DNA of 64,000 nucleotides from Adenanthera pavonina (Eukaryota; Streptophyta; Magnoliopsida; Fabales; Fabaceae): the NCBI GenBank assembly GCA_026686845.1, contig JAIVEN010000012.1, forward strand, positions 7,132,501 to 7,196,500, in the 5' to 3' direction. Shown piece by piece: positions 12,200 to 24,486 of the stretch (positions within the stretch are counted from its first letter, which is position 1; every line of letters starts with the position of its first letter). The position numbers were made by a program, and so were the translations under genes. The notes beneath the pieces were generated by a model. That model did no database searches and was not told the DNA's origin. It saw only the letters and a program-made list of their open reading frames with translations.

Positions 12200-14632
12200 C
12201 ATATGATATTAAAATGAGCTAATTTAGAAGCTTGAACCATTAAAAGGTCAAATGAGAAAAATTCAAATGTTAAAATACTATTCATTTGGTAACCCGATTT
12301 TACTAGCTAAACTTTGAAAAATAATTACTGATTCCAGGAAAATCATATAAAGATTATTCATGTTTCTAAAAATAAATAAAAACATTTCCTACATGGGAAA
12401 AATATACAACTGGAATTTAATTGAGCTAATTCATTTGGAAAATTTGTCCAATTGTACTATTCATTTGGTAAAAACTACTTTTCCAGATTTTCTAACCTAT
12501 ATTAAAAAATTCCTAATCATTTGTATACTTTTCCAAATCAAGTGATCTTTAGCTCTTTGGAAATTTCTTTCTATCTACTTTTAAGCATATATAACACTCA
12601 TACAGAAAACTGAATTTTCAAAGAATAGTAACCATATGGCTAATCATTATGCATATTGGACAAATTTGTATACCAACTTTTGAAACTAAATATATATCAT
12701 GATTACATAGCCTAAACTTGTTCAAACAAAGTTCGTAACATTACAATGCACTTAAAATAGTATTATGGCAGTGAAGCATAACTTCATAAATTCACACAAA
12801 AATTTACACATAATAGCAAGGAAATAAGTCACAATTTCAACTAAAACTTTAATCTTCATTAACTTTCTCCTTGCCTCTTGTCTTCTTGGAGGACTTGCCA
12901 TCACTTAAACCTATCATGTTAGTGCTTGGGGAGTAAGATTTGGTAAAATCTCAGTAACTAGTTTCTTTCATGCAAATATATCATTCAAGTTTTACAAATA
13001 TTTCAGATATAATCACATAAATCATTAAAATATCATATTGTTAAGTAAAAATTTCAACAGAGTTTTTCCTTAGAAAATGGACATCTCGAGGAACAAAACC
13101 CCTTATTTTATAGCCAAAACCAATCAGAAAATAACACAAGAACAATATGGCAACAAGATATAATCATGGATATAACAAAGAATAACATATTGCAATAAAA
13201 TAAACCAAGCTACCTTTTTATGTAATTCTTTGCTTTTTCACTTGGAAGCAAAGCTTCCACTAGCTTTCTTGAACTTCCAAAAGTTCTAAAACATCATCCA
13301 ATATCAACTTAATACACTACAAGTAAGGGTTGTCTTACAAAGTTTCACAAAACCCTAAAATTTCACTTAGTTTACCTTTGAGCTTTTCTTGAGTCCAACA
13401 ATTATTCTCAGCTAATTTAGACCCAAGGATTCCATTTTTAACATTAAATCATTGAAAATCCAACTCTTTTTCTATCCTAGGTTTGACCAAAAATTAGGGC
13501 ATAAGGAAGGAAAAATGAAATTTCTAAAACTTGTTTCTCTTACATTATCTCATGGTTTCTCAAAACTTTATGGCATAAAACCACTTACTTCATTCCTTTA
13601 GACTTAGGGCAAAGTTAGGACAGCAATAGGAGAGAAGAAAAGCTCAAGGAAACCATGGTACTTCTCCAAAAATCTATGCTACAAACCATACAAATTACAA
13701 GATGAAATTTACCTCACTTGGCTTTTCTTCCTTCTCTTCTTCTTTCTCTCATTTCCTTCATGTTTTTCCTCCTTTCTTTTCTAGTTTTCAGACTTCTTTC
13801 TCTCTCTTTTAAGCTTCAATAGGTCTTCCAAACCATGAGCCAAAAGGGACTATTTATAAAAATTTGAAATCAACAAAAATTTGCCACCAAATCTACTCGA
13901 GTCTTCTTGATTTTTCTTAAGAAAATTATATAATTAATTAAATAATGGAATTTCAACATGTGTTGTAGGTTGAACACAAATTTGAGGGCAATTTGGTCCA
14001 AAAATTTTAGATATTTACTTATCCAGATATATCCTATACTGGTCTAAACAAATAAAGCTACTTTAGCAGTATATTATACTATTATTAGGACACCGATTTT
14101 AACTATATTGGAATATAAAATTACTATAATATTCTTATTCCAATTGGTCAAAATTTGGGGCCCACATACTTTTTTTTCTACTTTATCTACCTTTGTGGGA
14201 CCTATAGTGCCCTTTTTTCTGCGCACTGTGCACTTTTTGATATTTGGCATAAAATGTTTGTTAACATAAGTTTCGATAACATTAAACCATTATACCATTG
14301 GTTTCAGCTCATTGCAAGCTTCATTTTGACATAAAATTTGCATAATTTTGACATATCATTTAATTGGGAAAAATATAATTTTCAAATTTTTTTTGCATTT
14401 AGCTGTAATTTTCTCCAAAATTCATAAACTTTTCTCTATTTCCCGCATCTTTTTTTGTTTTTCTTTTTCTTTTTATGGGTAAAATTGTCATTTTTGAAAT
14501 TTTTTTCCATGGCCCAAAATTTAACTTTTTTCCCTTTTTAATACAAATTACTGTATACTCATTTTTGTAAATTTCTTATAAGTTTTAAAATATTGAATTT
14601 TAAACATTCAGAAAAAATTACAAGATATTACA
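12200..14632 (-). repeat. Gypsy-type LTR-like repeat, copy 2
   Basis: Read on the minus strand it starts TGTAATATCTTG at 14632, has a TATA box (TTTATAAATAG, near 13850 on +), then a CT-rich tract on + that is a GA-rich leader on -, as in plant gypsy LTRs. The low-coordinate half is homologous to copy 1 and to 52965-54406. The left end is not defined. No long open frame is present; the 61-codon frame at 12360 looks accidental. Confidence 0.5.
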
Positions 14633-15541
14633 AATCCTCTCCATGTCCAGGTCTGATGTAGCATGCCACTTTTCATGATTTTCAGCCAAAAATTGCTTCA
14701 CATATTTTATTGGACCAAAATAACATTTATCGTTTAAATTTATCTCATACCAATTAAATACTTTCTCCATAATTACTATTAAATTGATACAAGATTATCC
14801 AAAAATAACTTTTGGACTAACATCATTATCTTAGACCAAAATATATTTGGATAGATTCCATTTACTATCCTTGATACTGCTCTAATTTTTCTACAATTTA
14901 AAATAATCTTTATCCGGTATTATTTAACTTTATGATCCAAAATATCATAATAAACTCATATTAACTTCGTTAACTTCCAAACATTAGTCCATTAGGTTTG
15001 GCTCATCAAGAGTTTGATTTTGACAATAATTTTTTATATTTACCAAAATGCCCTTAATTCGGGGTAAATTTATAATTTTTTAAACTTTCAAGTCCTTTCT
15101 TGTAATTTTAATATGGTCTAAAATGAATAACCATTTTGCATAACATTCTTATCTCTTGGGGTCAAAATTCAATTTTCTAATTTTTCTTCTAACATGGAAA
15201 AGTAGCATTTTTACCATTTTCCACATCTCTCTTGGTTTTCTTTAATTCTTAGCCAATTAATCTCTATGTAATACATCATTGGGTCCGGCATGTCGAAAGC
15301 TTCATTTTGATAGAAATTTTTCATATTTATGAAATTGCCCCTAAGGGAGCTAAAAAATATAAATATTTATTCATCTGGGCACTTTCTTTTTTCACTATTT
15401 ATTCTATACTTTTAAATTGGCCTATCTTTCAACTTCGACCTCCTTGCTATGCTATATTTATGCCATTTCACTCAGCTCGACACGAACTTCCATTAGATAG
15501 ATATATTGCATGTTTTTTGACTTAGTTTTAGAATTAATTCC
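14633..15541. other. Non-coding AT-rich stretch, nothing firmly identified
   Basis: There are no coding frames with family likeness. Some phrases (AAGCTTCATTTTGA near 15297 and 14316) recur from the neighbouring gypsy-type LTR, so it is probably more of the same. Its right end is the insertion site of solo LTR D, with attcc at 15537-15541. Confidence 0.4.
15537..15541. repeat. Target site duplication of LTR D (left copy)
   Basis: attcc here is repeated at 40690-40694, on the far side of LTR D and everything nested in it. Confidence 0.85.
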
Positions 15542-16450
15542 TGTTTGGTTTGATAGCTTCCCAAGAGGGGGTGAATTGAGAAGTTCAAAATTTTTCTGCA
15601 AAAATGTGATGAAATAGTGATAGTAGAAGTTTTGCAGAAAATAGAGTACAGAGAAATAAAGCAAATGTAAGATGAGAGAACAGAGAATACGTAAATTTAT
15701 CCTAGTTCAGTCTGAGCACTTGACCTACATCCAGTCCTCAAGCCACCACTTGAGAATTTCCACTAACTTGCTAGAATTCAGTGGGCTCCTTACAATACCA
15801 CAGTACAAGCTGATGCTCTGATATAAGAGTTCTCAAATATACACTCTACACTCTTACAAAGTATTTCCCAAATCCCTTGTAAAAATCCCTCAAAAGAAAA
15901 TCCTTCTTCCAGATGAAAAAAAGATTTTGCACATAACTAAAAAAAAAACTCTCTAATATAGAGTAAATGAGACAGTTGAAGTGCAAAAAATGAAGTGAGA
16001 GTGGATAAAAGGCTTTGACTAAAGATTTCAGCAAACTTTTAGTATTTACAATATAAATTCATTACCTACAACTTCAAATGAAGTTCTATTTATAGATTTG
16101 TGACTTAACTAGACGTTAGACATAAGATCTAGCCATTAGAGATGTTAGCTAATGGTTATTCTGCAAAACTAGCCATTCACCAACCGCAGACACACTAAAA
16201 TTCGAATTTGAGGTGTCAACAGACAAATTTCATAGAGACCATAAGCTAAAGACTTTAATGTTGAACTTCAAAAATTCTTCTGTTCAAGAGTGAAATTTGA
16301 ATTTTGACTTTGTCAAATATATCTCATGTTAAAACATACAAAATTTCATATTTAAAGTGCATCTATTGAATGTGAATTGTTGTCTTATGTTTCTGCAGTG
16401 CACTCGAAATTCAAATTTTGGGAGGCCAAAATTTTTCTGTTGGTGACAGG
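15542..16450 (-). repeat. Solo LTR D, left part
   Basis: On the minus strand this is the end of a family LTR: the TAGCTTCCCAAGAGGGGG boundary, the ACTTGACCTACATCCAGTCC leader (on +), and the TATA region (TATTTATA on + at 16087-16094), then array words. Element C interrupts it at 16451 and the rest continues at 40185-40689. Together about 1414 bp are left. It is flanked by a perfect attcc duplication with no internal gag or pol of its own, so it is a solo LTR. Confidence 0.88.
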
Positions 16451-18033
16451 TGTTAGATATGCTGGCTTCTCAAGAGGGGGATAAAATGGGAAGATTAAAA
16501 TTTTCAGCAAAAGTTGAGTGATAAAAGCAAAAGTGATAGTAAAAACAGAGTATAAAAGGATAACAATGTGAAAACAATATAAGGGAAGAGAAGACACAGA
16601 TGTTTATCCTGGTTCGGTCTCTTTATTTTGACCTACATCCAGTCCTTAAACTATCACTTGAGATTTTCCACTATCTTATAAGAATTCAGTGGGCTTCTTG
16701 CAATATCTCAGTACAATTTGATGCTCTGTTCTAAGAGCTTACAATCCCACTCTTTGCACTCTTCATAAGTGCTTCCCAAATCCCTTGTGAAATCCCCTCA
16801 CAAGAAAATCTTTCTTCCAGATGAAGATAAGATTGATTACAGTGATCGACCTCTCTAATTTACAGTGTATATGAAAGTTGAAGTACAGAATATGAAGTAT
16901 ATGAGAGTAGAAGACTTTGACTCAACAATTTAGCAGAGTTTCTGTATATACAATGTAAAATTGTTACCCACATCTTTAAATAAAGTTCTATTTATAGATT
17001 TATGTCTTAACTACATGTTAAAGACAAGATCTAGCCATTAGAGACATTATCCAATGGTTACTCTAAAAAACTATCCTTTCACCAACCCCACTTAATGCGT
17101 CTAACAATCAAAATTCAAATTTTGGTGTGTCAATAGATGAATTATGCAAAGACCAAAAGCTAAAGACTTTAACGTTGAACCTCAAAGTTCATTTATTATA
17201 AAGCAAAGTTTGAATTTTCATATTTGGAAAATGTTTCTATGTTGGAACATATGAATTTTCAAGTTTAAAGTATTTCTGGCAAGTGTGAACAATTATTTCA
17301 TATTGCTACAGTGCCTTCAAGTTCAAAATTCGGTGCCCAAAATTCATCTGTCAATAGACAGCTTAATAAGGTACGATAGTTCTTCTTTTTGAAATTTGAA
17401 TTTTCAAAAGCTAAGGTTCGTCTATCAGAAAGATCTCTTATCAGACTTAATTCAAAGTTTGAATTTCTGAATAATAAAATTTGCATGTTAAAATATTATC
17501 ATAACAGACTTGCAGGCTGTATTTCTAAAGTTCGAATTTCTAAAATCAAAGTTCATCTGTTAGAAGACTTAGAACTCTTTTTAAACTTTACTTACAGATG
17601 AACTTTAACATATCTCCAGATGAATTTTTCAATTTTCATAATTTGTGTTTTTCCCGAAATTCAAATTTTCAAAGATGAAATTCGTCTATTAGAGGGACCT
17701 CTTTTCTGACTAACATATTTTCACTCTGAAGTTTGAATTTCAGATGCCAAATTCGAATTTCCAAAGCAACAATTCAATTTTAACACTTCAAAGTTCATTT
17801 GTTAGTGGGTATTTTTGAAATACTTCATGAATTATGGTAAAATCACATTTTTAAAACATTCTTTTGCAAGTTCAAAGTCTTTTACTCAATTTAAACACAG
17901 TAAGAAATCCTATATTTAATCTTATGCTAGTTTTTCTTGGTTTTCTCCACAAGAGATCTTTTGTACACATTTGATATCTTCTTTCCAAGCTCTAGTTGGT
18001 TGGTTTGGAATCATCAAAACACTTGATTCAACA
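16451..18033 (-). repeat. 3' LTR of element C (1583 bp)
   Basis: It is bounded on + by TGTTAGATATGCTGG and GATTCAACA, directly next to the C-rich complement of the polypurine tract at 18034. The array words are degenerate. The LTR is of the short class, with one ~198-bp unit. Confidence 0.92.
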
Positions 18034-18111
18034 TTCTCCCCCTTTTTTATGATGACAAAATAACTTGCAAATTGGATTAGTACTTGGGTTTGCTTCAATG
18101 AGCTCCCCCTC
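18034..18111 (-). other. Double polypurine tract of element C
   Basis: On the minus strand GAGGGGGAG (18111-18103) and an A-rich/GGGGG tract (18048-18034) lie about 55 bp apart and abut the 3' LTR. The 55 bp between stay close to those of A and B (CAAACCCAAGTACTAATCCA is shared) although the LTRs have diverged. Confidence 0.8.
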
Positions 18112-18291
18112 AATATGTGCATTAAAATTCAAATGATAAGTGCATCATGTACAGCAGATCAAATAGGGATTCTCTTTAATTCATTCATAATTTTAATACA
18201 AAGATATGACAATGCAAACACAAAATTCAAAAGCAAGATTTATCATTCATAAAACAACACTACAAGAAGGACCAATCATCAAAAGTTTTAA

Positions 18292-20511
18292 TTACTTCTT
18301 CTTGGACTTGGACTTCTTGCTGTAGGTTTTGCCAGAAGGATCTGCAGTAGATTTTCTAGTTTATTTGGATGACTTCTTTCCCTTTTTGGCTTCATTAGGA
18401 ATTTGAATGTGTACAGCAGGAGGAGGGATCTGAGATACTGGAATTGCTTTAAGAGGCACAGAAACAAAAGGTAGATTAGGATTAAGCTTTGGAAGAGGTC
18501 CAGAAGCTTCAGGGCTTGTGTCCTTATCATCAGAGACTTCAAGAGGCTCTTGCATTTCTTGTCTAGAAATTGCCAATTAAGCCCTTCGTTCCTCCAAGAG
18601 ACCATAGACAAAAAGAGGTGAAGGAGCAGGAGCAAGAGGATGAAACATTTCTTTAAGCCTTAATCTTTGGGCTTGCAAAATAGCATTACGGGCAATGGCT
18701 ATGAGATCTACATAAGGTACAATGTTTTTCTCTTCATTCAGGGCAGCTTGTATGAATGGTGTGGTAGTGATGGCTACCACCAGTTTTTCCACTTGCTTAG
18801 ATTCTTGAAAAGGGAGAATTGAACCCTGACCATCTTCAGCAATAGGCTCATGGGAGCTTGATTCTTGAGCAGCCTCTTCCTCCATGCCATAGTCCAAAGG
18901 AAGACTAGGGCTTACCTCATTACTGGAGGCCTATGGGGTTGTCAAGGTGCCAGCAGCCTCAGTAGCATGTACAACATCATCTGGTTCAAGGGAGGCAAGT
19001 ACAAAAGGATTTGGAGGCTCAGGAGTAGGAAACATGACAGGCTCAGAGAATCCTGGTTGAGGTGGAGCTGATATGGAGGAAATGGCACTCCTGATGTCTT
19101 CATATGCATCAGTAACCACTTTCATATTCTTTCCCAACTGGTGAATTTGGTCTTACAAATGAGCAAATTTGGCATTTTCCTCATCCTTGATGCTCAGTAT
19201 GAGTGCAGACAGGTTGTCATACAGCTCAGTGATCTTAGTTGGCTTTGCTCAAGTAGAAGGAGTAGATGGTGTTTGTTTTTGAGTGAGCTGAGATGGAGAT
19301 GGGGCAGGCAGAGAAGGCTGAGGCATGGATTTTGAAGCAGCCTTAGAGGTTCTTACTTGTTGCTAGGAGGCATCTTCTTAAAAGAATAGGTCTTCTGTCT
19401 TTCCAACTCCCTTTCCAATCCATCTTCCATCCTTCCTTTCTATTCCCACCCTTTGTAGTTCTTCTTCTTTAAAGATTTCAGTAGGCTTCCCTTTTCCTTT
19501 TTCTAGATGTTGGATCTAGGCATACTGAAGTATCTTGGAGATGATTAATGCATATGGTTGTGTGGAATCTTTCCTCTGATCTCTTGCCTTGATCATGCGT
19601 TGGAGGATGATGTGACCCATGTCGATTAACTTGCCACGCATGATTGCTGCCATCACATGTGCTTCAATCCTTGTGATTAGATTGAAACTGCCTCCTTTGT
19701 TGAAGATAATCCTAGACACATTATAGTGTAGGATTCTGAATTAGGCACTGAGGTCAGTAGGCTTCAGCAAACTTAGAGGTGGCATGTTCTCTTTTCTTCT
19801 GAACAAAGTGTTCAGAATTGTTCTTTCTTTGTAATTCAGGAAAGACCCTCTTTCTTCCTCTGCAGTTTCAGTTTCATCCATGTACTTTGAGGCAGTAATG
19901 TCAATTTTCAATCCATCTTGCCCAAGAATCTCTAATACCTCATTGAAGGTCTCATCTGTAAGCCAGATGACCCTTGATCTTAGATTCACTTCCCACTTCT
20001 TCTTCTTGCTATTGTACTGCAGGGAGGCATACCAGGTCTTAACCACCTCATCATTATATCTTTCCAGTATTTCTAACAAATTCTTACATTTTATCATCCA
20101 AAACCCGGCATCAAAGTTGTTAGAAATCAAGAAATCTTCCAAATTTACGCAGTGAGGCTTGATTACCTTTTTGCTAACAAATTTGGTAGTATATTCTCCT
20201 AAAATATGAGCATTGCTTCACAATGGCAGTGTGGTTAACTAATATTCTCCAGATTTAGTGCTAGAGGAGGAAGAAGAGGCAAGAGAGACAGAAGCAACAG
20301 GAATACCAGGCTCAGATTTCTTCAAGGAGATAGGTGCAGATTTCTTCGAGTCTGCTTTAGGAGTTGTTTTCTACCTCTTGGAAGGAGTTGCCTTGCTAGA
20401 TTCACCCTTCCTTTTCAGAGTTTCACTTTCCTTTAAGGCATATTGGGATTTCACAGTTCTCTTTGGTCATGACTCTCCTTTCCCAACTTCTGGATTTTTA
20501 ACTCTCACCAT
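18292..20511 (-). pseudogene. ORF3 of element C, broken
   Basis: The start ATG at 20511 begins MVRVKNPEVGKG. The stop, after a Lys-rich tail, is at 18292-18294. The core is readable at 20142-19741 (VVKTWYASLQYNSKKKKWEV and QDGLKIDITASKYMDE) and 19719-19516 (AHVMAAIMRGKLIDMGHIIL). The acidic/Gln-rich C-terminal third is at 18897-18577. Stops and frame changes separate the pieces. A TATAAA lies on the minus strand at 20556-20551, 40 bp before the ATG. Function as for ORF3 of B: unknown. Confidence 0.85.
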
Positions 20512-21510
20512 TCTCGTAGGTGAACCATTTAGAAAGATGGTAAGAATGGGTTTATAAGGTGCGAAAAGCAGTTTAATTGGTGAGAAATAAAGATTCACGA
20601 ACGGAGTTAATAGGAATTACAGAGAAAATTTGAACAAACTTGAGAGAGAGAGACAAATAGGGTTGCGTCTGTTTAGAGAAAGACTTTCAGTTTTAACATA
20701 TGTAACCGTTAAACAGACGAATTTTTAAAGGTCAAAATTTGAATTTCGAGCAGTTACAAGTTAATCCATATGGTGACGCTTACTGACAAATAAATTTTCA
20801 TCTGGAAGTTCATCTGACAGAGGTTTAGTTCTGAGAACAATAAGTGAATAGACGAACTTTGTTTCAACAAAGTTTGAACTTCAGAAAGATCCAGGCAATA
20901 AGCAATCATGAACAAAATAGGAAATAGATGAATTTTACTTATGAGAATTCGTCTTTCAGAGACCTAATTATGAAAGCATGTTTCAATAGATGAATTTTGA
21001 TTCAAAAATTTGAATTTCAACATTTTGTAAATAATTTCTAAAATGGTCATTTTGAGAAATGGAGAATTGTACAATAGTCATTTTGAACAAAGACAATATT
21101 GGCATTTTATTTTTGAAATTTGAATTTCTACTATTCAACAGACGAATTTCGAAAGTAAAAAAAGAACTATTACAGTGTGTAGCCAACTTAAATTCGTCTG
21201 ATGGGCATCGAAGTTCGAATGTTAAGCATGCAGACTCTTCCAACAACACAATTCAACATGGAAATTTTTCTAATAATCATCTAAAATTCGAATTTTAAAT
21301 TTCTGAACTTACATAACAGATCCAGAAGTTCAAATTTTTGGGTTTCTTTTTCATCTTTTGATTATGCCATTATGATTAACTTCATTGCATAGATCTGTTG
21401 TCATTTAAACTTATGAGGAGCACCTGTAACTCATATCAAACTCACTCCGATGCTAAAGTTAGGATTGATTGAATGTCAGAAATTTTAAATAGATGTATAT
21501 AAGGACTTAC
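20512..21510 (-). other. pol-ORF3 spacer of element C
   Basis: Non-coding. It carries the TTCGAA and CAGACGAA words on the minus strand at about 20700-21330 and a TATAAA near the ORF3 start. Small frames at 20258 and 21059 are shadows. Confidence 0.65.
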
Positions 21511-23168
21511 TTATAGTTCATTGGGATTTACCATACTTAATTCTCTTCTGATTTTACAATGTCTATCTTCTGGAAGAGGTTTGGTCAGAATATCAACAAC
21601 TTGATCCTCGGTAGGGATGTATTCCAATCTGATCTCTCTTTTCAGAACATGATCCCTTATAAAGTGATGCCTAACTTCAATGTGCTTTGTCCTTCAATGC
21701 ATGACAGGATTCTTTGTGAGATTGATAGCACTTTGATTGTCATACATTATTAGTATTTCCTTTATCTCAATCTTAAGATCTTCAAGCTGTTGTTTCATCC
21801 AAATGACTTGAGCACAATAGCTGCCAACAATAACATATTCAGCTTTTGCAGTGAAGAAAGCCACACTATTTTGCTTCTTGTTGAACCATGAAACCAAGGA
21901 TCCTCCAAGGAACTGACATGTTCCACTTGTGCTTTTTCTGTTAGTTTTGGATTCAGCAAAGTTAGCATTAGTGTATCTTATGAGTTCTTATCTGTTGCCC
22001 TTTGGGTACCAAAGTCCTATTTGTGATGTTCCAATTAGATATCTGAAGATTTATTTCACAGTAGTTGCATGAGATTCTTTGAGACATGATTGGAACTTTG
22101 CACACATACAAACACTGAATATGATGTCAGGTCTACTAGCTGTTAGATATAACAAGGATCCAATCTTTCTCTTATATTGAGTTATGTCAAAGGTTTTTCC
22201 TCCTTCATCCATATCAAGCATTGTTACAGTAGCCATAGGAGTTCCCATTGACTTGGCTTTTTCCATGCCAAACTTTTTCAGCAACTCTTTTAGATACTTT
22301 GATTGATTGAGGAAGATACCATCATCACATTGCTTAATTTGCAATCCAAGGAAGCTCACCCATCATTGACATTTCGAATTTACCTTGCATTTTCTTAGAG
22401 AAGTTCTTGCAAAGAGATTCATTAGTAGCACCAAATATAATATCATCAATATAAATTTGAACAATAAGTAAGTCTTTATTTTCTTTCTTGGTGAACAGAG
22501 TAGTATCTACTCTTCCTTTATTGAATCCCTTTTCAGTTACAAAATTGCTTAGCCTTTCATATCATGCTCTAGGAGCTTGTTTTAAGCTGTAAAGAGCTTT
22601 CTTTACTTTATAAACATGGTTTGATTTTGTTGGGTCATCAAAGCCTGGAGGTTGATCTACATAAACCTCCTCCATGATATATCTATTTAAAAAAGCACTT
22701 TTTACACCCATTTGATATAATATTATGTTTCTCATACATGCATAGGTCAATAGGATTCTAATTGCTTCCAATCTCGTAACTGGAGCAAAAGTTTCCTCAA
22801 AATCAATACCTTCTTCTTGATTATATCCCTTGGCAACTAATTTTGCTTTATTTCTAATGATTGTTCCTGATTCATCAAGTTTATTTCTAAATACCAATTT
22901 AGTGCCAACGATAGAGTGATTTTTAGGTCTAGGCACTAAATCCCAAACTTGATTTCTTTCAAACTGATTTAACTCATCTTGCATAGCTAAAATCCAATAC
23001 TTATCAGTTAAGACTTCTTCAACACAATTAGATTCAATTTGGGAAATAAGGGCTCAATTGGTCATTTGATCCTGAGTTATTTTCAGGTTTTAACATTCTC
23101 CTAAATATCCCCAATCACTTGATCAACAGGATGATTCCTTTGATATCTCCAAGCTCTAGGGAATTCTT
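21511..23168 (-). pseudogene. pol: pol of element C, second part (RT and RNase H), broken
   Basis: It continues the pol piece at 35300-36762 across element B. From high to low coordinate it contains the start of RT (NQVWDLVPRPKNHSIVGTK, then GVKSAFLNRYIMEEVYVDQP at 22984-22562), the FLGLQIKQCDDGIFLNQSKY region (22359-22051) and RNase H (KAEYVIVGSYCAQVIWMKQQ). It ends at a TAA (21513-21511) after the MVNPNEL ending. Several stops and frame changes make it non-functional. Element B inserted in the low-conservation linker between integrase and RT. Confidence 0.88.
23164..23168. repeat. Target site duplication of element B (left copy)
   Basis: ttctt immediately left of TGTTGAATC; repeated exactly at 35295-35299. 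Confidence 0.95.
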
Positions 23169-23503
23169 TGTTGAATCAAGAGTTTTGATGATGTTAAAAC
23201 CAACACCCAAGAGCTTGGATTGAAGATATCAAAGAAGAACAAAGCTGGTTCAAGTGAAAATTAACTGAGTATATGTTGTTAGATCTTTTGTAGGATCTTT
23301 AGTTTTTGATATAATTGGGTAAAAGATTTTGATTTGAAGAAAAGATGTTTTCAAACTTTGATTTTATGTTAAATCTTTGAACATTTGAAAAATACCTTCA
23401 TATAGACGAAGGTTGAAAGTTTAAACTGAACTGTCAAGTTAGAAATTCGAACTTTGCCTTTGAAAATTCGAATTTCAAGCTAAAACTGAATAAGTCTGAA
23501 GAG

Positions 23504-23899
23504 ACTGCTCTCTGTCAGACGAATTTTGGTTGTTCAAAATTCGAATTTTCATCTAGTCTGAAAAGAGGCCTTTGTAACAGACGAACTTCACACTTTCAAA
23601 ATTCGAACTTCAAGTAAAATGAAGTTTGTAAAAATCAAAGAAATTCGTCTGAAACTATGATAAAGTGCATCTGAAATCAAAACGAAATTCAGTTTGAAAA
23701 ATGCTCTCTGACAGACGAATTTTGAAGTTGCAACATTCGAATTTTCATATAAGTCTGAAAGATGCTTCTTTACAACAGACGAACTTTGAGTTCTCAAAAT
23801 TCGAATTTCAAGCAAAACAAAATTTGAGAAAACTGAAGAAATTCGTCTGTAACTATGTTAAAGTTCATCTGAGATCAAAAGTGATTTAAGTTTCAAAAC
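23504..23899 (+). repeat. Tandem pair of ~198-bp units inside the LTR
   Basis: Unit 1 (23504-23701) and unit 2 (23702-23899) align along their length. CAGACGAA falls at 23516/23712 and 23578/23776, and TTCGTCTG at 23644/23842. The 23712 and 23644 words recur exactly 198 bp later. Within a unit the words are spaced about 62-70 bp, suggesting an older ~66-bp period with one inverted subunit. The same pair is present in the 3' LTR and in LTR I (45351); LTRs A and J have a single unit. Confidence 0.85.
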
Positions 23900-24394
23900 T
23901 GCTCTCTGACAGACGAACTTTGAACATTGAAATTCGAATTTCAGAAGCTAAGTTCTTAAGTCTATTTAAATGAAACATTGACATACGAATGATAAGAACT
24001 TGCAACATTCGAATGACAAGATGAGTCTGAAAAGAGTTTCTCTGACAGACGAATTTTGCCTTTCCAAAATTCGAATTTCAAAGAAAGTTATCTACTGTGG
24101 CCCTTTTTAGTTCAATGAACAGACGAATTTTGGGGATCCAAAATTCGAATTTCGAAGGCACTGTAGAAAATTGAAAACACTGTTCATACTTAACCGAAAA
24201 ACTTTCTTCTTGAAAATTCGTATGTCACATTGTGAAAATGTTTTGTAAGTTTCAAAATTCGAATTTCACTTTATGAACAGACGAACTTCGTGCTGTAACG
24301 TTGGAAGCTTTAATCTACGATTCCTTCGAAATTCGTCTGTTGGCCAACCGAAATTCGAATTTCAGTATGTCAGAAACATTAAATGCGGTTGGTA

Positions 24395-24486
24395 AACGGA
24401 TAGTTTTTTCAGAGTAACCGTTGAATAACTTCTCCAACGGATAGATTTAGTCTCTAACGGATATTTGAGACCTAAATCTATAAATA
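24395..24486 (+). promoter_or_regulatory. Core promoter of the LTR: AACGG cluster plus TATA box
   Basis: AACGG at 24395-24399, its complement CCGTT at 24418-24422, AACGG at 24436-24440 and 24456-24460, then TATAAATA at 24479-24486. The words TCCAACGGATA and TCTAACGGATA lie close to the MSA consensus bound by three-repeat Myb proteins in plant G2/M genes. The arrangement is kept in LTRs A and I and largely in J (which has a changed inverted site). TATA as LTR promoter is a firm inference from position. The Myb role is a hypothesis. Confidence 0.6.

Noticed and set aside
12360..12545. 61-codon open frame
   Set aside because: AT-rich chance frame in gypsy-type non-coding DNA, not kept in the related stretches near 10150 and 53100.
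23440..24365. CRISPR-like or satellite array of short repeats
   Set aside because: The repeated words lie inside both LTRs of a retrotransposon in plant DNA, are degenerate, change orientation and have no uniform spacers; they are LTR structure.
23440..24365. TTCGAA words as heat-shock elements (as in ONSEN-type copia)
   Set aside because: A heat-shock element needs GAA and TTC with two bases between. TTCGAA has none, and I see no regular nGAAnnTTCn runs.
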